NCBI GenBank assembly: GCA_018818125.1
Contig: JAHISQ010000047.1
Coordinates: forward strand, 1 to 55,524
Reading direction: 5' to 3'
DNA from: Candidatus Rifleibacteriota bacterium
GTDB taxonomy: Bacteria > Muiribacteriota > Ozemobacteria > Ozemobacterales > Ozemobacteraceae
DNA length: 55,524 nt
Below are positions 1-10,008 of this stretch, in pieces; within the stretch, counting starts at the first letter, position 1; each line of letters begins with the position of its first letter. Below the pieces are notes generated by a model that did not search any database, was not told where the DNA came from, and was given only the letters and a program-made list of their open reading frames with translations. Made by a program: the position numbers and the translations under genes.

Positions 1-98
1 ATTGCAAACCTTGGATCCGTAATTACCGATATGGCAAAGAAAATAACCCTGTGCAATTCATCATAAATCTCAATATTAACAGGAACGAGCAGAATCAT
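1..98 (-). CDS. Open frame leaving the left edge, unknown
   Basis: An open frame starts at an ATG (98-96, minus) and runs off the window end, giving at least 32 residues with no recognisable motif. It lies just downstream of the prepilin-like gene on the same strand. There is no clear ribosome-binding site. It may be the start of a further gene in the pilus cluster or simply chance. Confidence 0.2.
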   Translation of the reverse strand, partial: MILLVPVNIEIYDELHRVIFFAISVITDPRFA

Positions 99-116
99 AA
101 AACTTGGGTGGTGTCA

Positions 117-133
117 AACCCCGAGTTATTGAG
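117..133. repeat. Short repeat shared with 25010-25026
   Basis: The 17 bases at 117-133, read on the minus strand, are identical to 25010-25026 on the plus strand. Allowing two mismatches, the match extends to 24 bases through a further GTAAC. The first copy begins at the stop codon of the short prepilin gene. The second lies beside an IS3-family remnant. It may be part of a mobile-element end. Confidence 0.45.
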
Positions 134-136
134 CAG

Positions 137-391
137 TTACTTAAAAATCATATATGGCAACGTTTCACCGGTAGTGGGTCTGACAATATCAGTACCCATA
201 CGTATCTGATCGACGATGTTATCGAAAGCCTTGCGAGAGTCCATCTGCAGCATTGCCTGCTGTGAAAGATTCTGTTGAGTGGTGCCGATCGAGCTGAATA
301 ATCGCATGGAAATAACGCCAACAAGCGCTACCAATCCAGCTGCTACAACTATCTCGATAAGTGTAAAAGCCTGGCGGGAAGATCTTCTCAT
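137..391 (-). CDS. Short type IV prepilin-like protein
   Basis: The N-terminus has a basic leader followed by the class III prepilin motif AFTLIEIVVAAGLVALVG. This predicts cleavage and methylation by PilD at the phenylalanine end of the leader, with Glu at position 5 of the mature protein, and a single hydrophobic helix for assembly into a type IV pilus or type II pseudopilus. The product is only 84 residues, while such proteins usually have 120-200, so the globular domain is nearly absent. The stop codon coincides with a repeat found again near an IS3 remnant, so truncation is possible. Its start overlaps the end of the upstream gene by four bases (ATGA), which indicates translational coupling. 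A genuine minor pseudopilin is the alternative reading. Confidence 0.7.
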   Translation of the reverse strand: MRRSSRQAFTLIEIVVAAGLVALVGVISMRLFSSIGTTQQNLSQQAMLQMDSRKAFDNIVDQIRMGTDIVRPTTGETLPYMIFK

Positions 392-1776
392 GGCTGAGTG
401 TTGTCAGCTGCTGCTGCTTCCTGCCCTAGCAATTCTGCCAGTCTGGCTTCTGCAGCTGCTACAGCAGCATTAATAATCTTCAGGCTCGCATTGACGCTGG
501 TCAAAGCATCTGCCATGGCCTGTGCGACTTCCGGTGCCTTACTGTAGCCACTGATATCAGAGGCCAGGCCAGTCAGCTTGTCGAGGTCTTGCTGAGTCCA
601 TTCGGCAGCGGCTTTCCAATCATCAAGCAAACCCTGAACTGCGGTAGAATCTGGCAGGCTATTGAGATATTGATGATTATCAGTGTCAATAGACTTGAAA
701 CTTCGGACAATGGCCTCGGCAATCCCGCTCATGCCAGCAACAACAGTCTGGGACACCATTTCTTCCATTGCAGTCTGAGCCTCAGCGCTTGGCGCCTCAC
801 CAATCCCGATTTTTGATTCCGTGACCAGACTACCCAAGGTCGAGTAAGTTTCACTCTTTGCCTCTGCGGCCTTCTGCCAGTAGTCCTGCGCGGCATCAAG
901 TCCGTCAATTCCGTTTGCGTCAATTTCGTTCCAGGCCTTGTCAGTAGCATCAACAAGTTCATCAGACGCCTTGATAAGTTTTGCTGACAGTTCATCAATT
1001 TGATTACCGGTCATTGAAGTATACGTGTTTCCAGCTGACGTCGGACCTGGACCAGTTGCGCTTGGCTTTTCTTCAACCAGCGGAGGAGCGAGGTCGGCCG
1101 GCTCTACGGGATTTTTATTGTCCATTGCTTCCTCAACGGATGAAACCGGCCAGTTCTGCTGAAAATCTTCCGGAACTCGACCATTGAGTTTTTGAACAAC
1201 GCTTTGAATGTTGTTGCCCTGAACAAGTTCAACTGCCATCTGGTTAGACTTTTTCTGGTTGGCAGCTCTTTTTACCAGTATGTTATCGACCTTTCCGGCA
1301 ATAGTGCGTGAACCATTGACAGTCGGGTAATCTATAACGTCTGGGGTTGCATAAAGTTCGACTATTATGCTGTTTGAGATATCGAGAAGATCTTCATTAA
1401 ACCTGATGCGCCAGAAATACACGCGTGAAATCCCGGCAAGATGGGTACGAATATAGACGTCGGCCTGGTGATCTTTCCCCACAGTATCCTCTACCAAAAG
1501 ATCGTAATGCCCGCCCTGCAAAGCTACTTTTGTTTCCGTATACGGCTCTGTCAAAAATGGTCTGTTCGCCCATGAAAACGAATGTGTCTTTGCGCACACT
1601 CTGGAAAAAGCCGAATAGGCGATAAGAAAAGACAGCTGATTATTGTTACTACGATATATCTGGGTTTTAACGCCCTGGTTCAGACTGCCCAAGGTTGCAA
1701 CCAGTCCCAGAACCGCTATTATAGCCAAAAGACTAAGAGGCAACACCATACCTCTATTTGACGGTAATCTGTTCAA
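388..1776 (-). CDS. PilX-like pilus assembly protein with long C-terminal helical tail
   Basis: The product has 462 residues. The N-terminus (NRGMVLPLSLLAIIAVLGLV) resembles PilX/GspK-type minor pilins: a short leader with RG, then one hydrophobic helix. Residues about 30-200 look like a mixed alpha/beta exported domain. A proline-rich stretch near 225-250 is followed by about 200 residues rich in Ala, Glu, Asp and Lys that are probably helical or coiled coil, which is unusual for PilX. I chose the TTG start at 1776 because a run of eight G immediately upstream can act as a ribosome-binding site. The gene overlaps the downstream prepilin gene by four bases. The role in pilus assembly is inferred from the N-terminus and the neighbour, not from a family match over the full length. 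Confidence 0.55.
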   Translation of the reverse strand: MNRLPSNRGMVLPLSLLAIIAVLGLVATLGSLNQGVKTQIYRSNNNQLSFLIAYSAFSRVCAKTHSFSWANRPFLTEPYTETKVALQGGHYDLLVEDTVGKDHQADVYIRTHLAGISRVYFWRIRFNEDLLDISNSIIVELYATPDVIDYPTVNGSRTIAGKVDNILVKRAANQKKSNQMAVELVQGNNIQSVVQKLNGRVPEDFQQNWPVSSVEEAMDNKNPVEPADLAPPLVEEKPSATGPGPTSAGNTYTSMTGNQIDELSAKLIKASDELVDATDKAWNEIDANGIDGLDAAQDYWQKAAEAKSETYSTLGSLVTESKIGIGEAPSAEAQTAMEEMVSQTVVAGMSGIAEAIVRSFKSIDTDNHQYLNSLPDSTAVQGLLDDWKAAAEWTQQDLDKLTGLASDISGYSKAPEVAQAMADALTSVNASLKIINAAVAAAEARLAELLGQEAAAADNTQP

Positions 1777-1779
1777 AAT

Positions 1780-1787
1780 CCCCCCCC
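1780..1787 (-). repeat. G8 homopolymer at a pilus gene start
   Basis: Eight consecutive G (minus strand) sit directly before the TTG start of the PilX-like gene and directly after an ATG. With seven G, that ATG would be in frame with the gene; with eight it is not. The tract may simply be the ribosome-binding site, but such tracts are also slippage-prone. Confidence 0.5.
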
Positions 1788-2147
1788 ATTAGTCTGGCAG
1801 ATCAAAACGACCGCAGCAATAAGAACCAATCGTCGCTGGCAACAATAATGTTCCTTCTCCAAAAAGTCCATCAAAGCAATTACTACTAGCTCAATCCGAG
1901 CTATATAAAAGTCTCTGAACTCAATTTAACACATTATCATTTGGTATAACAATATTTGCAATAATCCTCATATCTACTAATACGAAGTATTTGAATCCAG
2001 CGTTTCCAGATTTGTCTATTTCTTTATCCGGTAAACATTGGCAGCAGATTCAATATCTGCAATACAAGGCAACACCCACGATTACATGAGGTTGTTTTCG
2101 GCGGCGGCTTTGTGCTAGAGTCAGATGTTTTCAACAGGAGGGATCGC
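1788..2147. other. Divergent intergenic region
   Basis: About 360 bases separate the minus-strand pilus pair from the plus-strand desulfidase gene. The middle is AT-rich (1910-1990) and should hold the divergent promoters, but I could not assign convincing paired -35/-10 boxes. A purine-rich GGAGGG at about 2137-2142 is the ribosome-binding site of the next gene. Confidence 0.5.
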
Positions 2148-3452
2148 ATGAGTCTTACACAACTTGAACGCACGCTTAAACTCGACATCAAAGCAGCTCT
2201 CGGCTGCACTGAACCAATAACCATAGCTCTGGCAGCCTGCAAAGCCAGACATCTTACCGCTGGTTCAACCAGACGCGTAACCCTTCGTCTCTCAACTAAT
2301 CTGCTGAAAAACGCCATGGAAGTCGGCATCCCCGGCACCGGTGGCCAGCGCGGAATTCCACTTGCGGCAGCTCTCGGCTGTTTTGCCAAGGGAAGTGAGC
2401 CGAACCTGACGCTGCTCGAAGGCATGAATGAAGACTGGCTGAAGCAGTCGCGTGACTTTGTCGCACAGGATCGCGTGGCTATTGAACTGGTGCCCGAGAA
2501 GCACGGGCTATTCGTCGATGCACTCGTCGAAGACAAAGCCGGCAATTCAGGCCGCTGCATCATTCAAGGCAGCCACGAGAACTGCGTATTGCTCGAAAAG
2601 AATGGCGAAATCATGTTTAAATCGGATAATACCGGCGATTCGGGTTCTGGCAAACTTTTAAAGGAGCGCCAGGCTCTTGCCGCCACCTCGATCGCCAACA
2701 TCTGGAACAACATTCACGAGCTTTCACCAAAGATGCGGCAACACATGCTCAACGGCATAGATATGAATCTGCGGGTCGCCGAAGCTGGTATGGGCAATGA
2801 CGGTTTTTTAAAGATCGGTAACATTTACCGTGACCTCATGCAGCAAGGCTGGCTGGGCAATGACGTAATCAATAAAGCGAAAGCCCTTACTTCAGCAGCG
2901 GTCGATGCGCGGATGTCGGGCTGCGATCTGCCGGTCATGACTTCAGCAGGCTCAGGCAATCAGGGACTGACTATCACTCTGCCACTGCACGTTCTCGCCA
3001 AACATGTAAAGGCCGACGAAGATAAGCTTAGCGAGGCTCTGGCCATAAGTCACGCAATCACCAGCATACTCAAGCATCATTCAGGCACGCTCTCGGCAAT
3101 GTGCGGCTGTGTAGTCTGCTCTGGTATCGGTCTTACTGCCGGGGCAACTTACCTGCTCGGTGGCAATCTCGAAATAGCAACTGCAGCGGTCAACACCATG
3201 GTTGGCAGCATCACTGGAATTATCTGCGACGGGGCCAAGGTTGGCTGCGCGATAAAGCTGATCTGTGCTGTTGATTCAGCTTTTCAGGCAGCAATGTTGG
3301 CAATGCGTGGCCTCAAACTGCCCACCACCAATGGCGTTCTTGGCGAGAACCTTGAGTCGAGTCTGGCCAATATAGGTTTAATCGCAGCTCCAGGCATGGT
3401 CGAAACCGACGACCAGATTCTTGCAATAATGCTTGGCAAGCCAATCAAGTAG
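2148..3452 (+). CDS. cyuA: L-cysteine desulfidase / UPF0597 (serine dehydratase-alpha-like) protein
   Basis: The family comprises iron-sulfur lyases that convert L-cysteine to pyruvate, ammonia and sulfide. Visible hallmarks are the N-terminal ALGCTEPI segment, whose Cys is the proposed catalytic residue in the archaeal enzyme, and the conserved cysteine clusters CGCVVCSG and ICDGAKVGC that would bind the 4Fe-4S cluster. The Gly-rich segment TSAGSGNQG is also typical. The length of 434 residues fits the family. I place the start at the ATG at 2148 behind GGAGGG rather than at 2112, which lacks a ribosome-binding site. A link to cysteine or serine catabolism is family knowledge. The next gene, aroA, follows after only four bases, so co-transcription is likely. 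Confidence 0.8.
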   Translation: MSLTQLERTLKLDIKAALGCTEPITIALAACKARHLTAGSTRRVTLRLSTNLLKNAMEVGIPGTGGQRGIPLAAALGCFAKGSEPNLTLLEGMNEDWLKQSRDFVAQDRVAIELVPEKHGLFVDALVEDKAGNSGRCIIQGSHENCVLLEKNGEIMFKSDNTGDSGSGKLLKERQALAATSIANIWNNIHELSPKMRQHMLNGIDMNLRVAEAGMGNDGFLKIGNIYRDLMQQGWLGNDVINKAKALTSAAVDARMSGCDLPVMTSAGSGNQGLTITLPLHVLAKHVKADEDKLSEALAISHAITSILKHHSGTLSAMCGCVVCSGIGLTAGATYLLGGNLEIATAAVNTMVGSITGIICDGAKVGCAIKLICAVDSAFQAAMLAMRGLKLPTTNGVLGENLESSLANIGLIAAPGMVETDDQILAIMLGKPIK

Positions 3453-3456
3453 TGAT

Positions 3457-4743
3457 ATGCACGTAGGCGCGGCAGCCAGAGTTACCGGCGAACTTGAATT
3501 TGCCGGCGACAAGTCGATTTCACACCGACTTGCCCTGATTTCACTGCTAAATGAAGGGCAGATCGAGATAACCAATCTATCTGACTGTGTAGATGTAAAA
3601 AGTAGCCTGCTGGCCGCCACGCAACTCGGAGTCAAAATCAGCTACAGCAACAATAAAGTATTGTTGCAAAGTTTTATCAGCAAAGAGCCGCACGACCATA
3701 CCATAATAGATTGCGGCAATTCTGGCACAACAGCACGACTGCTGGCAGGTATTCTGACCGGTCGGGCCGGCAGACACAGTCTTATTGGCGACGAATCGCT
3801 GAGTCGACGACCGATGCAGCGGATAGTCGGACCACTGTCAGCAATGAATGCGCAAATCAGCTCTGCAAAGAATGGTCGATTGCCGCTTACAATCACAGGT
3901 AGCAACTCGTTGCGGGCAATTGAATTTGCCAACGAAACCGGTTCAGCTCAGGTTAAGTCAGCGATATTACTGGCTGCTCTGCAGGCGAAGGGCAAAACGC
4001 AGATTTTCGAGCGATATGCCAGTAGAGATCACACAGAGCGACTTCTCATACAGCTCAATTTACCTGTTGAATTGGATTCTGGCAGCATCTGCCTCGAAGG
4101 ACCAACGAAACTGACCGGCAATCACAGTTTTGCAGTGCCCGGCGATATCAGCAGCGCTGCTTTTTTTGCGGTTGCCGCCAGCATATTACCAGACAGTCAG
4201 CTTATCCTGAAAAATGTATTGTTAAACCCGACCAGAACAGGTTTTTTAAAAGTTCTGCAGCGAATGGGCGCCTCAGTCAAAGAACATATTATCTCAGAAG
4301 TATGGGAGCCACGCGGAAATCTGAGCGTAAATAGCGCCTGCCTCAGCGCAACCGACATAGACAAAGCTGAGATACCTGCATTGATCGACGAATTACCAGC
4401 ACTAGCCATTGCCATGGCTTTCGCAAATGGCATTTCGCGAGTGAGGGGTGCCAGCGAGCTGCGCCATAAAGAGACAGATCGCATTCGCGACCTGATCAGT
4501 CAGCTTAAAATCGCCGGTGTTGACTGCCAGGAATACCCGGATGGTTTTGAGATCAGCGGCCCGGCCAAAATATGCGAAAGGGTCAGACTCGACTCATGCA
4601 ATGATCACCGGCTTGCCATGAGCTTTGCAATTATGGCTCTCAACAGCCGCAGAGGCCTCGAAGTAACAAATACTGACAGCATAAATATTTCTTTCCCAAA
4701 TTTTTTTACAATCCTGAGCAAATGTGCGCAACCAAATAACTGA
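3457..4743 (+). CDS. aroA: 3-phosphoshikimate 1-carboxyvinyltransferase (EPSP synthase)
   Basis: The enzyme joins shikimate-3-phosphate and phosphoenolpyruvate in the sixth step of the chorismate pathway, in the cytoplasm. Diagnostic segments are all present: GDKSISHRL for phosphate and PEP binding near the N-terminus, NSGTTARLL, GDESLSRRPM, the RHKETDRI signature and DHRLAMSFAI near the C-terminus. About 428 residues is normal for the family. The frame is also open upstream to a TTG at 3433 inside the previous gene. I prefer the ATG at 3457, which falls just before the first conserved residues, although neither start has a strong ribosome-binding site. The order aroA then cmk-rpsA is a widespread bacterial arrangement. 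Confidence 0.93.
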   Translation: MHVGAAARVTGELEFAGDKSISHRLALISLLNEGQIEITNLSDCVDVKSSLLAATQLGVKISYSNNKVLLQSFISKEPHDHTIIDCGNSGTTARLLAGILTGRAGRHSLIGDESLSRRPMQRIVGPLSAMNAQISSAKNGRLPLTITGSNSLRAIEFANETGSAQVKSAILLAALQAKGKTQIFERYASRDHTERLLIQLNLPVELDSGSICLEGPTKLTGNHSFAVPGDISSAAFFAVAASILPDSQLILKNVLLNPTRTGFLKVLQRMGASVKEHIISEVWEPRGNLSVNSACLSATDIDKAEIPALIDELPALAIAMAFANGISRVRGASELRHKETDRIRDLISQLKIAGVDCQEYPDGFEISGPAKICERVRLDSCNDHRLAMSFAIMALNSRRGLEVTNTDSINISFPNFFTILSKCAQPNN

Positions 4744-4761
4744 GCATCCGCCTTTTTTTTC

Positions 4762-4790
4762 TTGCAAGTTTTTACGAGATCATGTACACT
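4762..4790 (+). promoter_or_regulatory. Sigma70-type promoter of the cmk-rpsA fusion
   Basis: TTGCAA (4762-4767) and TACACT (4785-4790) are separated by exactly 17 bases and lie about 60 bases before the chosen start. The apparent TTG start codon at 4762 is the -35 box itself, which argues against translation from there. Confidence 0.6.
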
Positions 4791-4851
4791 ATCGCCCATT
4801 AGTTGTTTGTTATTTTCACAGGCAACGATCAAAAGGAGCCTTTTTCGAGTC

Positions 4852-7566
4852 TTGGATTCACCTAATCAGACAGAATGTTGTGAAGTCGTTGCCATAGATG
4901 GCCCGGCTGGAGCAGGCAAAAGTACGGTAGCCCGAACGGTTGCCGAAAAACTTGGGTACAGTTACCTCGACACCGGGGCAATGTATCGTGCAATCACACT
5001 TAAAGCCCTGCAGGAAAACGTTGCGTTTTCTAACACCAGAGAGCTTTATCGTTGTGCGAGCGAAAGTGGCCTGCGTTTCGAAGAGAAGACCGGCAGTTCT
5101 TTTCCGTCTGTTTACCTGCACGATCTCGACGTAACCCACGACATTCGCAAACCCGAGGTAGCACGCCACGTTTCTGAGGTAGCGGCCGACCAGGGAGTGC
5201 GCCAATGCATGACCGAACTGCAACGCCAGATTGGCCAGCATGGCAACTGGGTGGTCGACGGGCGCGATATCGGGTCGGTTGTTTTCCCCAAGGCTCGCAT
5301 AAAAATCTTTCTTACTGCGTCTATCGAAGAAAGGGCCCGCCGAAGATACGAGGAGCTTAAAGCCAAAGGCTTTGACGCGAACCTTGCAACTCTTCAGCAG
5401 GAAATAGCACGCCGCGACGAATACGATTCGAACCGAGAATTTGCGCCGCTGAAGCAGGCTAAAGACGCCATTTATCTGGATACCACCGATTTGAACATCC
5501 AACAGGTTGTCGATCGGATTATCATAATTGTAACTAATACCCGGGACAAATTGATCCCAATGGAGGAACGTATGACCGAAGTCAATATGACAAACACACC
5601 ACAGGAACCGGCTGAAGAGACCATGGAGAGCCTAATGACCATGGAGGAAGCTCTCAGTGGCGAGTTCCGAACAATCTCCAGAGGAGCAATTGTAACCGGA
5701 ACTGTAATTGAGAAGAATCAGTCCGGCGTTTATGTCGATCTGGGCTACAAGTCCGACGGCATCGTGCCAATCGAAGAATTCGACGGCGAAGAAGACAAGT
5801 TCAACGTCGGCGACCAGATCAGAGTTTACGTGAAAAAGGTTGATGATGGCCACGGCCAGCTGATGCTTTCTTTCCGCCGCGCCAAGGAACTTGGCTCGTG
5901 GGACGAAATCAACGACGCTTTTACAAACAAAACCCCGATCGAAGCTACTGTAACCGAACGCATCAAGGGCGGCTACAATGTTGATATCAAGGGCGTAAGG
6001 GCTTTCCTGCCACAGAGTCAGCTTTCTCATGGCAAAAACGCCAAAGAAAGCATTGGCAAGACTTTTCCGATGCTGGTCACCGAATTTGACCGCCGCCGCA
6101 AAAACGTTGTGGTTTCTGAACGCGCTATCCTCGACAAGGTTCGCGACAAGCGCAAAACTGAACTTTTTGAAAAATTCAATGTCGACGATATGATCACCGG
6201 TACCGTTTCAAGAATCGTTGAATACGGCGCTTTTGTTGATCTTGGCGAAGGCGTTGAAGGCCTGATTCACCGCAACGACCTGAGCTGGTCAGTAATTTCA
6301 AACCCGCGCGAAGTAATTCAACCAGGTGAAGAAGTTGAAGCCAGAATTTTGAAGATGGATATCGAAAAAGGCAAAATCAGCCTCGGACTCAAACAGAAAA
6401 AAGACAACCCCTGGGAAACCGTTGACGGCCGCTACAAGGTTGGCCAGAAATATCCCGGTCGCGTTAAGAATCTCATGGATTTCGGCGCTTTCGTAGAACT
6501 TGAAGAAGGCATCGAAGGCCTCGTTCATATTTCTGATCTGTCATGGGCTCGCAACATCAAGCACCCCAGCGAAGTTGTCGCTTCCGGCGCCGAGATCGAT
6601 ATCGTTGTAAAAGAAATCGACAAAGAAAAGAAGAGAATCTCTCTCTCTTACAAAGAATGCCTCCCACACCCGTGGGATGAAGTAACTGCAAAATTCAAAA
6701 TCGGCGATGTGGTGACCGGTAAGGTTAACAACATGACTGATTTTGGTGCCTTCATCGAAATCCAGCAGGGTATTGAAGGACTTCTGCATGTCTCTGACAT
6801 GGACTGGGTCAAAAAGATCAACCACCCCAAAGAAGTTCTTGAGAAGGGCCAGGAAGTCAGCGTTAAGATTCTTAACATCGACTCAGCCAACCATCGCCTA
6901 TCTCTCGGACTCAAGCAAACCACCACTGACCCATGGGAAACTGTAGATTATACTTACAAAGTCGGTGACCAGGTAACCGGCGTCATTAAGAATATTGTAA
7001 ACTACGGCGCATTTGTTCAGCTGGAAAGCGGTCTTGAAGGCCTGCTGCACGTTTCTGAATTTTCGTGGCAGAATGAAGTCGAAAACCCGGCCGAAGCCCT
7101 TAAGGTTGGCGATCAAGTAACCGTAATGGTCTACGAAATCGACAGAAACAAGCAGAAAATCGGTCTATCACTGCGCCGCATGCAAGATGACCCCTGGCGT
7201 GATGTCGAACGCAAGTTCTGCAAAGACAGCGTTCATCAGGGTAAAGTCATTAATCTGCTCGAGAATGGCATCGAAATCGAAGTCACCGAAAACGTCGTTG
7301 GCTTTGTACACATTTCTCAGCTGTCTTCTCAGCGTGTCAGCGCTCCTTCTGAAGTGGTTAAGCAGGGCGAAACTGTGACCTACAAGGTTCTTGAACTCGA
7401 CCGCAAAAATCGCCGCCTCAAGCTCTCAATCAAAGAAGCCAGCATAGACAGCGACGTTAAGGAACTCAAAAAATATCAGGCCGAATCAGAAACCGGCTTT
7501 TCAGACACTATTGGTGACCTGCTCAAGGAGCAACTCGCGTCGTTCAAAAAGAATCTTGATAACTAA
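4852..7566 (+). CDS. cmk-rpsA: Fused cytidylate kinase - ribosomal protein S1
   Basis: The first 240 residues are a complete CMP kinase: P-loop GPAGAGKST, DTGAMYRA, the DGRDIGS(V)VFP motif and RRRYEELKAKG. The rest, from the ATG at 5572, is a 664-residue S1 protein. Seven S1 OB-fold repeats can be counted, starting near residues 38, 118, 203, 289, 377, 464 and 549 of that part. E. coli S1 has six; the seventh here is the most diverged. S1 binds mRNA at the 30S subunit and Cmk makes CDP, so the fusion links nucleotide supply with translation. The two genes are adjacent in many bacteria, and fusions are known in some lineages. I use the TTG at 4852, preceded by AGGAG at about 4834 (long spacing), because upstream codons overlap the promoter. 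An internal ribosome-binding site may also yield free S1. Confidence 0.88.
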   Translation: MDSPNQTECCEVVAIDGPAGAGKSTVARTVAEKLGYSYLDTGAMYRAITLKALQENVAFSNTRELYRCASESGLRFEEKTGSSFPSVYLHDLDVTHDIRKPEVARHVSEVAADQGVRQCMTELQRQIGQHGNWVVDGRDIGSVVFPKARIKIFLTASIEERARRRYEELKAKGFDANLATLQQEIARRDEYDSNREFAPLKQAKDAIYLDTTDLNIQQVVDRIIIIVTNTRDKLIPMEERMTEVNMTNTPQEPAEETMESLMTMEEALSGEFRTISRGAIVTGTVIEKNQSGVYVDLGYKSDGIVPIEEFDGEEDKFNVGDQIRVYVKKVDDGHGQLMLSFRRAKELGSWDEINDAFTNKTPIEATVTERIKGGYNVDIKGVRAFLPQSQLSHGKNAKESIGKTFPMLVTEFDRRRKNVVVSERAILDKVRDKRKTELFEKFNVDDMITGTVSRIVEYGAFVDLGEGVEGLIHRNDLSWSVISNPREVIQPGEEVEARILKMDIEKGKISLGLKQKKDNPWETVDGRYKVGQKYPGRVKNLMDFGAFVELEEGIEGLVHISDLSWARNIKHPSEVVASGAEIDIVVKEIDKEKKRISLSYKECLPHPWDEVTAKFKIGDVVTGKVNNMTDFGAFIEIQQGIEGLLHVSDMDWVKKINHPKEVLEKGQEVSVKILNIDSANHRLSLGLKQTTTDPWETVDYTYKVGDQVTGVIKNIVNYGAFVQLESGLEGLLHVSEFSWQNEVENPAEALKVGDQVTVMVYEIDRNKQKIGLSLRRMQDDPWRDVERKFCKDSVHQGKVINLLENGIEIEVTENVVGFVHISQLSSQRVSAPSEVVKQGETVTYKVLELDRKNRRLKLSIKEASIDSDVKELKKYQAESETGFSDTIGDLLKEQLASFKKNLDN
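5562..5574 (+). promoter_or_regulatory. Internal ribosome-binding site for free S1
   Basis: GGAGG (5562-5566) precedes an ATG (5572) by five bases, exactly at the junction between the kinase and S1 parts of the fused frame. It looks like the ancestral start site of rpsA and could allow two products from one frame. Confidence 0.6.
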
Positions 7567-7603
7567 GAGTATCAGCCAGTCTGAAATTCATGCTTGACAA
7601 CAG

Positions 7604-7639
7604 ACGCTGCCCCAAAGTAAAAATGGGGCAGCGTTTTTC
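7604..7639 (+). terminator. Rho-independent terminator after cmk-rpsA
   Basis: A perfect ten-base-pair GC-rich stem (7604-7613 with 7625-7634) closes an 11-base AT-rich loop and is followed by a T run. Confidence 0.9.
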
Positions 7640-7641
7640 TA

Positions 7642-7662
7642 TCGCAAATTTTTGATTTGCGA
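7642..7662. promoter_or_regulatory. Palindrome upstream of gap
   Basis: TCGCAAAT and ATTTGCGA form a perfect eight-base inverted repeat with a five-base spacer, between the terminator and the gap start. It could be an operator or a 5' leader hairpin for the glycolytic genes. The function is inferred only from position. Confidence 0.4.
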
Positions 7663-7674
7663 CGATTCAAATAA

Positions 7675-8688
<1,014 letters not shown>

Positions 8689-8714
8689 CCTGAACCGGAT
8701 CAATTATTGAAGCC

Positions 8715-8757
8715 AACGCAGGGAATCCGCATAGCGGGTTTCCTGCGTTTCTTTTTT
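8715..8757 (+). terminator. Terminator between gap and pgk
   Basis: A 16-base stem with two wobble-compatible changes (8715-8730 with 8734-8749) and a three-base loop is followed by a T-rich stretch. TATAAT at 8762-8767 just after it could be the -10 box of a separate pgk promoter. Confidence 0.8.
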
Positions 8758-8796
8758 CCTGTATAATGCCAATACATTTCCTGTATGGAGGACAAT

Positions 8797-10008
8797 ATGT
8801 TTAGAACAATCAGAGATATCGCCCTTTCTGGCCGCAAGGTTCTGGTACGCGTAGATTTTAACGTGCCACTCGACGAGAATCTTAATATCACCGATGATAC
8901 GCGCATCAGAATGGCATTGCCGACCCTCAATCATATTCTGGAAAACGGCGGCAGACTTGTCGTAATGAGCCACCTTGGTCGCCCAAAAGGCGCTTTTGTC
9001 GATAAATATTCACTTAAACCACTGGTAGCTCATCTCAGCAAGTTGCTGGGCAAACCAGTTCATTTTGCCGAAGATTGCATCGGCGATAAGGCAGCCAGCG
9101 TGGTCAACGGCCTCAAAAATGGTGAAATCGCCATGCTTGAAAACCTGCGCTTCCATAAAGAAGAAGAAAAGAACGACCCGGCTTTTGCCAAAGCTCTGGC
9201 AGCACTTGGCGACATCTTTGTCAGCGACGCTTTTGGCACCGCGCACCGCGCCCACGCTTCAACCGCCGGTATCGCCGACACACTTCCCGCCTATGCCGGC
9301 TTTTTGATGGAAAAAGAAATCAACTACCTCAGCAAGGTAACCACATCGCCTGATCGACCGCTGGTAGCGATTATGGGCGGCGCCAAGGTCAGTGATAAGA
9401 TTCTTGTTATCGAAAACCTGCTCGACAAAGTAGATTCTCTGCTGATCGGCGGCGGCATGGCCTTTACCTTTTTAAAGGCTCAGGGATACAACATTGGCAA
9501 ATCACTGTGTGAGCATGACAAGCTCGACCTCGCTCTTTCATTGATCGAGAAGGCTAAAAGTTCCGGGCGCAAAATCCTGCTGCCGACAGATGTAGTTACT
9601 GCAGCAGAGATCAAAGAAGGCGTTCCGACCAAAACCCTTGATATCACCCAAATGCCAGATAACGAACTCGGTCTCGACATAGGCCCGAAAACCATAGAAG
9701 CCTTTGCCGCCGAACTTAAGGGCGCCAAAACTGTATTGTGGAACGGGCCGATGGGCGTATTTGAAATAAAACCATTCGACGTTGGTACCCGCAAAATTGC
9801 TGAGCTGCTCACCGGGCTCAACGCGATTACCGTGGTCGGTGGTGGTGACTCAGTTGCAGCTATCGAACAGATGGGCGCAGCAGACAAGGTTTCTCACGTT
9901 TCTACCGGCGGCGGCGCCTGCCTCGAATTCCTCGAAGGCAAAACTCTGCCCGGCATCGAAATATTCTCACGTAACATCAAAGAAATGGCAGAAGGAGCTA
10001 AAGTATGA
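8797..10008 (+). CDS. pgk: Phosphoglycerate kinase
   Basis: It transfers the acyl phosphate of 1,3-bisphosphoglycerate to ADP in the cytoplasm. Signature segments are [10 protein letters not shown] at the N-terminus, SHLGRPKG, the basic-patch region around [21 protein letters not shown], and the nucleotide-binding GGGDSVAA and STGGGA near the C-terminus. The product of 403 residues is normal. The start is at 8797; the ATG at 8785 lies within the GGAGG ribosome-binding region and is too early. The stop overlaps the tpiA start by four bases (ATGA), so the two are translationally coupled. Confidence 0.96.
   Translation: MFRTIRDIALSGRKVLVRVDFNVPLDENLNITDDTRIRMALPTLNHILENGGRLVVMSHLGRPKGAFVDKYSLKPLVAHLSKLLGKPVHFAEDCIGDKAASVVNGLKNGEIAMLENLRFHKEEEKNDPAFAKALAALGDIFVSDAFGTAHRAHASTAGIADTLPAYAGFLMEKEINYLSKVTTSPDRPLVAIMGGAKVSDKILVIENLLDKVDSLLIGGGMAFTFLKAQGYNIGKSLCEHDKLDLALSLIEKAKSSGRKILLPTDVVTAAEIKEGVPTKTLDITQMPDNELGLDIGPKTIEAFAAELKGAKTVLWNGPMGVFEIKPFDVGTRKIAELLTGLNAITVVGGGDSVAAIEQMGAADKVSHVSTGGGACLEFLEGKTLPGIEIFSRNIKEMAEGAKV

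Noticed and set aside
1938..1962. A possible sigma54 promoter (TTGGTAT...TTTGCA) before the desulfidase gene
   Set aside because: The distance between the GG and GC elements is 15 bases and not the required 12.
4762..4851. Thirty extra N-terminal codons for the cmk-rpsA fusion, starting at a TTG
   Set aside because: The TTG is the first half of a -35 box with a matching -10 at 17 bases, so this stretch is promoter and leader.
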